From Paludibacteraceae bacterium (GTDB lineage: Bacteria > Bacteroidota > Bacteroidia > Bacteroidales > Paludibacteraceae), in assembly GCA_017542915.1 (NCBI GenBank), contig JAFXWI010000032.1, positions 1-64,000 of the forward strand: DNA of 64,000 nt, in the 5' to 3' direction. Under the pieces are notes generated by a model, which made no database searches, was not told the DNA's origin, and saw only the letters and a list, made by a program, of their open reading frames with translations. Below, piece by piece: positions 61,703-64,000 of the stretch (position 1 is its first letter; each line of letters starts with the position of its first letter). Made by a program: the position numbers and the translations under genes.

Positions 61703-62046
61703 TCAACGACTACTACACCCTCTCTGCTGTGACCACTTTGAGCGATACGGAGTTCCTCTTTGAGGTGCGCCTAAACGCCTCGTGTGCGGTCTATAAGGGA
61801 CATTTCCCGGGACAACCGGTAGCACCCGGTGCCTGCCAAGTGCAGATCATCAAAGAGTGCGCCGAGAGAGCCCTTCAACGCCCCGTGCGCCTGAAGCAGA
61901 TCAAGCAGTGTAAGTTCCTGAAAACGATCATTCCTACCGAAACGCCTTCGCTCGATGTCCATCTCCTCTTCTCCGAGCCCGACATCCTCACTGCCGAAGT
62001 CCGTTCCGGCGAAACGATATATGTTAAACTGAAAAGTAATTTTTAA
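61699..62046 (+). CDS. FabZ-like hotdog dehydratase
   Basis: The 115-residue protein, started at 61699 within the preceding stop (ATGA), holds the FabZ motif HFPGQPVAPG near residue 34 followed by CQVQIIKECAERAL. It resembles the ApeP-type dehydratase and would pair with the hotdog domain at the end of the exporter. The last codons (LKSNF) run into a heptamer array. Confidence 0.8.
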   Translation: MINDYYTLSAVTTLSDTEFLFEVRLNASCAVYKGHFPGQPVAPGACQVQIIKECAERALQRPVRLKQIKQCKFLKTIIPTETPSLDVHLLFSEPDILTAEVRSGETIYVKLKSNF

Positions 62047-62071
62047 TTTTTAATTTTGCATTTTTAATTAT
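62038..62071. repeat. Heptamer array before the ketoreductase gene
   Basis: AATTTTT twice, AATTTTG, CATTTTT and AATTATA in 7-bp steps. It contains the dehydratase stop and ends at the ketoreductase start. Confidence 0.85.
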
Positions 62072-62800
62072 ATGAAATATGCCTTAGTTACCGGCGGAAG
62101 CCGAGGTATAGGAAGGGCAGTGTCCCTGCGTCTCGCCAAAGCGGGCTATACGGTTATCATCAATTATCAGTCGAACGAACAAGCGGCGCAAGAGACGCTG
62201 CAAGCGATTCAATCCCAAGGCGGACAGGCGGAACTGCTGCGCTTTGATGTCAGCAATCCCGATAGTGTGCAGAACGCCCTTGACGCATGGCAATCATCGC
62301 ATCCTGAAGACTATATCGACGTGTTGGTCAACAACGCCGGTATCCGGCGGGATAATCTGTTGGTTTTTATGGAACCCGATGAGTTCGAGGCAGTGCTGCG
62401 AACGAACCTCTTCTCGTTCTATCACGTCACACGCCCCCTCCTCACGCCTATGATACGCCATAAACACGGACGAATCATCAATATCGCTTCCCTCTCCGGC
62501 ATCACCGGTCTGCCCGGACAGTGTAACTACGCGGCAGCGAAAGGCGGACTCATTGCCGCTACCAAATCGCTTGCCAAAGAGGTAGCGAAAAAGAACGTCA
62601 CCGTCAATGCCGTTGCCCCCGGATTTATCAAAACCGACATGACGGACGGTCTCGAGGAGGCGGAACTCAAAAAGACTGTGCCCATGAACCGTTTCGGTTC
62701 TGCCGAAGAAGTCGCTGCCCTCGTGGCTTTCCTTGCCTCCGATGATGCCTCTTACATCACCGGTGAATGTATCTCCATCAACGGCGGACTATATACCTAA
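62072..62800 (+). CDS. fabG: 3-oxoacyl-ACP reductase (FabG-like)
   Basis: The 242-residue short-chain reductase has TGGSRGIGRA near residue 7, NNAG near 90, the catalytic Ser in IASLSGITG near 139 and Tyr/Lys in YAAAKGG near 153. It reduces the keto group in each elongation round of the polyene. The length and the PG-x-I-x-T end of the active site are normal for FabG. Confidence 0.92.
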   Translation: MKYALVTGGSRGIGRAVSLRLAKAGYTVIINYQSNEQAAQETLQAIQSQGGQAELLRFDVSNPDSVQNALDAWQSSHPEDYIDVLVNNAGIRRDNLLVFMEPDEFEAVLRTNLFSFYHVTRPLLTPMIRHKHGRIINIASLSGITGLPGQCNYAAAKGGLIAATKSLAKEVAKKNVTVNAVAPGFIKTDMTDGLEEAELKKTVPMNRFGSAEEVAALVAFLASDDASYITGECISINGGLYT

Positions 62801-62837
62801 GACCGCGTAAATCGTTAATAAATTGTAAATCGTAAAA

Positions 62838-62868
62838 AATAATAATTATTAATTATTAATTTTTAATT
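62838..62868. repeat. Heptamer array between fabG and menA
   Basis: AATAATT, ATTAATT, ATTAATT and TTTAATT in 7-bp steps, within a 72-bp gap that shows no promoter. Confidence 0.75.
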
Positions 62869-62872
62869 TCCT

Positions 62873-63754
62873 ATGTCTCCCTACATCACTTCTCTTCGTT
62901 TGCGCACATTGCCGCTCTCTGTTGCCGGAATCATCCTTGGTTCCGGTTTGGCATATAATCTCTCAACTTTCAACTTTAAACTTTCAACTTTCATCTTGGC
63001 AGCCCTCACCGCCCTCTGTTTGCAGATCCTTAGTAACTTGAGCAACGAACTCGGCGATGCGCTCAAAGGAACGGACGCTGACCAACATGGGCGACAGGCG
63101 TACGGCTTGCAGGCAGGTACGATCACGATGCAGCAGATGAAACGAATGATCATCCTCTTTGTGATCCTCTCCGTCCTTTTTGGTACAGCCTTGATAGGCG
63201 TTGCCTTTTGGGCAACACCATACACCGTACACTATACACCGTACACCAACACACTCATCTTCCTCCTCCTCGGCGCTTTAGCCATCATCGGGGCGATCAA
63301 ATACACGCTCGGAAAGCATAGTTACGGCTATATGGGGCTCGGCGATTTGGGTGTTTTCCTTTTCTTTGGACTGCTGAGTACGATGGGTGCGTATTACCTG
63401 CAAACACAAACGCTTACATGGGAGGTCTTCTGGTCTGGTGTAGCAGTGGGTTTGCCCTGCGTTGGAGTACTCAACCTCAATAACATACGCGATATGTATA
63501 ATGATCGCGCGCATCATAAGCGCACGCTCGCGAGCGCGTTAGGACCGAAAGGTGCGCGCATCTATCATTCCCTCTTGCTCCTTTCCGCTATGACGATCAT
63601 GGTGCTATATGGACATTATTGGACGCTCTGCGTGCTGCCTGTCTGGTGCTGGAATCTGTCCTACCTTTGGACGCAACCGGAGTCTAAATTAGACAAACAA
63701 ATGCCGGTACTCATGTTCTCCACTTTGGTGTTTTCGGTGCTTGCTTGCCTCTAA
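62873..63754 (+). CDS. menA: MenA-like prenyltransferase
   Basis: The 293-residue membrane protein is a UbiA-superfamily enzyme. The first Asp-rich motif is in NLSNELGDALKGTDADQHGR and the second in NNIRDMYNDR; these match 1,4-dihydroxy-2-naphthoate prenyltransferase of menaquinone synthesis. Eight or nine helices are predicted. Two heptamer arrays add LSTFNFKLSTF after the first helix and TPYTVHYTPYTNT between later helices, both at likely loop positions. Its place at the end of the polyene operon may be chance, or the product may be prenylated; a menaquinone role is the simpler view. Confidence 0.85.
   Translation: MSPYITSLRLRTLPLSVAGIILGSGLAYNLSTFNFKLSTFILAALTALCLQILSNLSNELGDALKGTDADQHGRQAYGLQAGTITMQQMKRMIILFVILSVLFGTALIGVAFWATPYTVHYTPYTNTLIFLLLGALAIIGAIKYTLGKHSYGYMGLGDLGVFLFFGLLSTMGAYYLQTQTLTWEVFWSGVAVGLPCVGVLNLNNIRDMYNDRAHHKRTLASALGPKGARIYHSLLLLSAMTIMVLYGHYWTLCVLPVWCWNLSYLWTQPESKLDKQMPVLMFSTLVFSVLACL
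62961..62995. repeat. Heptamer array in frame in menA, first
   Basis: TCTCAAC, TTTCAAC, TTTAAAC, TTTCAAC and TTTCATC in 7-bp steps, giving the 7-residue repeat LSTFNFK then LSTFILA. Confidence 0.85.
63220..63247. repeat. Heptamer array in frame in menA, second
   Basis: ATACACC, GTACACT, ATACACC and GTACACC in 7-bp steps, encoding YTVHYTPYT in a loop between helices. Confidence 0.8.
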
Positions 63755-63784
63755 ATTCAACCTACTTTAGGGCTTTTTTACAAG

Positions 63785-63810
63785 AAAATGCATTTTTTTT
63801 GCATTTTTTT
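63785..63810 (+). terminator. Rho-independent terminator after the polyene operon
   Basis: AAAATGCA (63785-63792) pairs with TGCATTTT (63800-63807) over a T-rich loop, followed by more Ts. Confidence 0.7.
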
Positions 63811-63819
63811 GCTAAAAAA

Positions 63820-63851
63820 TTTGGTCATGTCAAAAAAAAGCAGTACCTTTG
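63820..63851 (+). promoter_or_regulatory. Promoter of the tRNA gene
   Basis: TTTGGTCATGTC from 63820 and TACCTTTG at 63844-63851, about 54 bp before the tRNA. Confidence 0.8.
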
Positions 63852-63904
63852 CACCCGCTTTTGAAAAGAAGTAATGATCTTTTACATTAAAAGAAAAAGA
63901 AAAT

Positions 63905-63977
<73 letters not shown>

Positions 63978-64000
63978 CCTTTTTTTTTGTCGTTAGGCAA

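Overview
The window looks like a chromosome segment of a gut-type Bacteroidales bacterium (phylum Bacteroidota); I cannot fix the family. The evidence is the promoters (TTG near -33 and TAnnTTTG near -7, with no Shine-Dalgarno sequences), secreted giant proteins with InlB/Listeria-Bacteroides repeats, and an aryl polyene pigment operon.

Region 1 (1-29.7 kb) is accessory and surface-related. Three loci each carry a giant secreted repeat protein (4001, about 1720 and 1926 residues) together with a small secreted protein that ends in a Pro-Gly-acidic motif, a membrane helix and an Arg/Lys tail. In the second locus the small protein is fused in frame to the front of the giant one, and nine codons of another small protein survive just behind it. 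Between these loci lie two antitoxin-like genes (one next to a truncated toxin), an S23-type four-helix-bundle gene between two decamer repeat arrays, a candidate structured RNA, and a lipoprotein GH105-type glycosidase.

Region 2 (29.7-43.8 kb) is housekeeping. It has an outer-membrane barrel with a TPR partner, a polyamine ABC transporter (potA, potB, potC, potD) with an unusually extended PotC, a GNAT acetyltransferase with an extra N-terminal domain, a secreted propeller-like protein, a HAD-TtcA fusion and a DUF486 membrane protein.

Region 3 (43.8-63.8 kb) reads as one operon of 19 genes from a single good promoter to a terminator. It encodes an aryl polyene (flexirubin-like) pathway: a methyltransferase, an aromatic ammonia-lyase, three ketosynthases, two acyl carrier proteins, acyltransferases, a CrtI-like oxidoreductase, a LolA-like protein, a glycosyltransferase-acyltransferase, an esterase, an aryl-CoA/ACP ligase broken by an in-frame TAG, an MMPL exporter fused to a dehydratase, a thioesterase, a second dehydratase, a ketoreductase and a MenA-like prenyltransferase. 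The ammonia-lyase and ligase would make and load the aryl starter, the KS/KR/DH set would extend it to a polyene, and the LolA/MMPL/acyltransferase set would place it in the outer membrane. A tRNA-Gly(GCC) follows.

The least explained signal is a set of about thirty short degenerate tandem arrays, each with one strict period of 7, 8, 9, 10 or 11 bp. They fill gene junctions and often supply start or stop codons. They also sit in frame inside genes, at linkers, loops and signal peptides.
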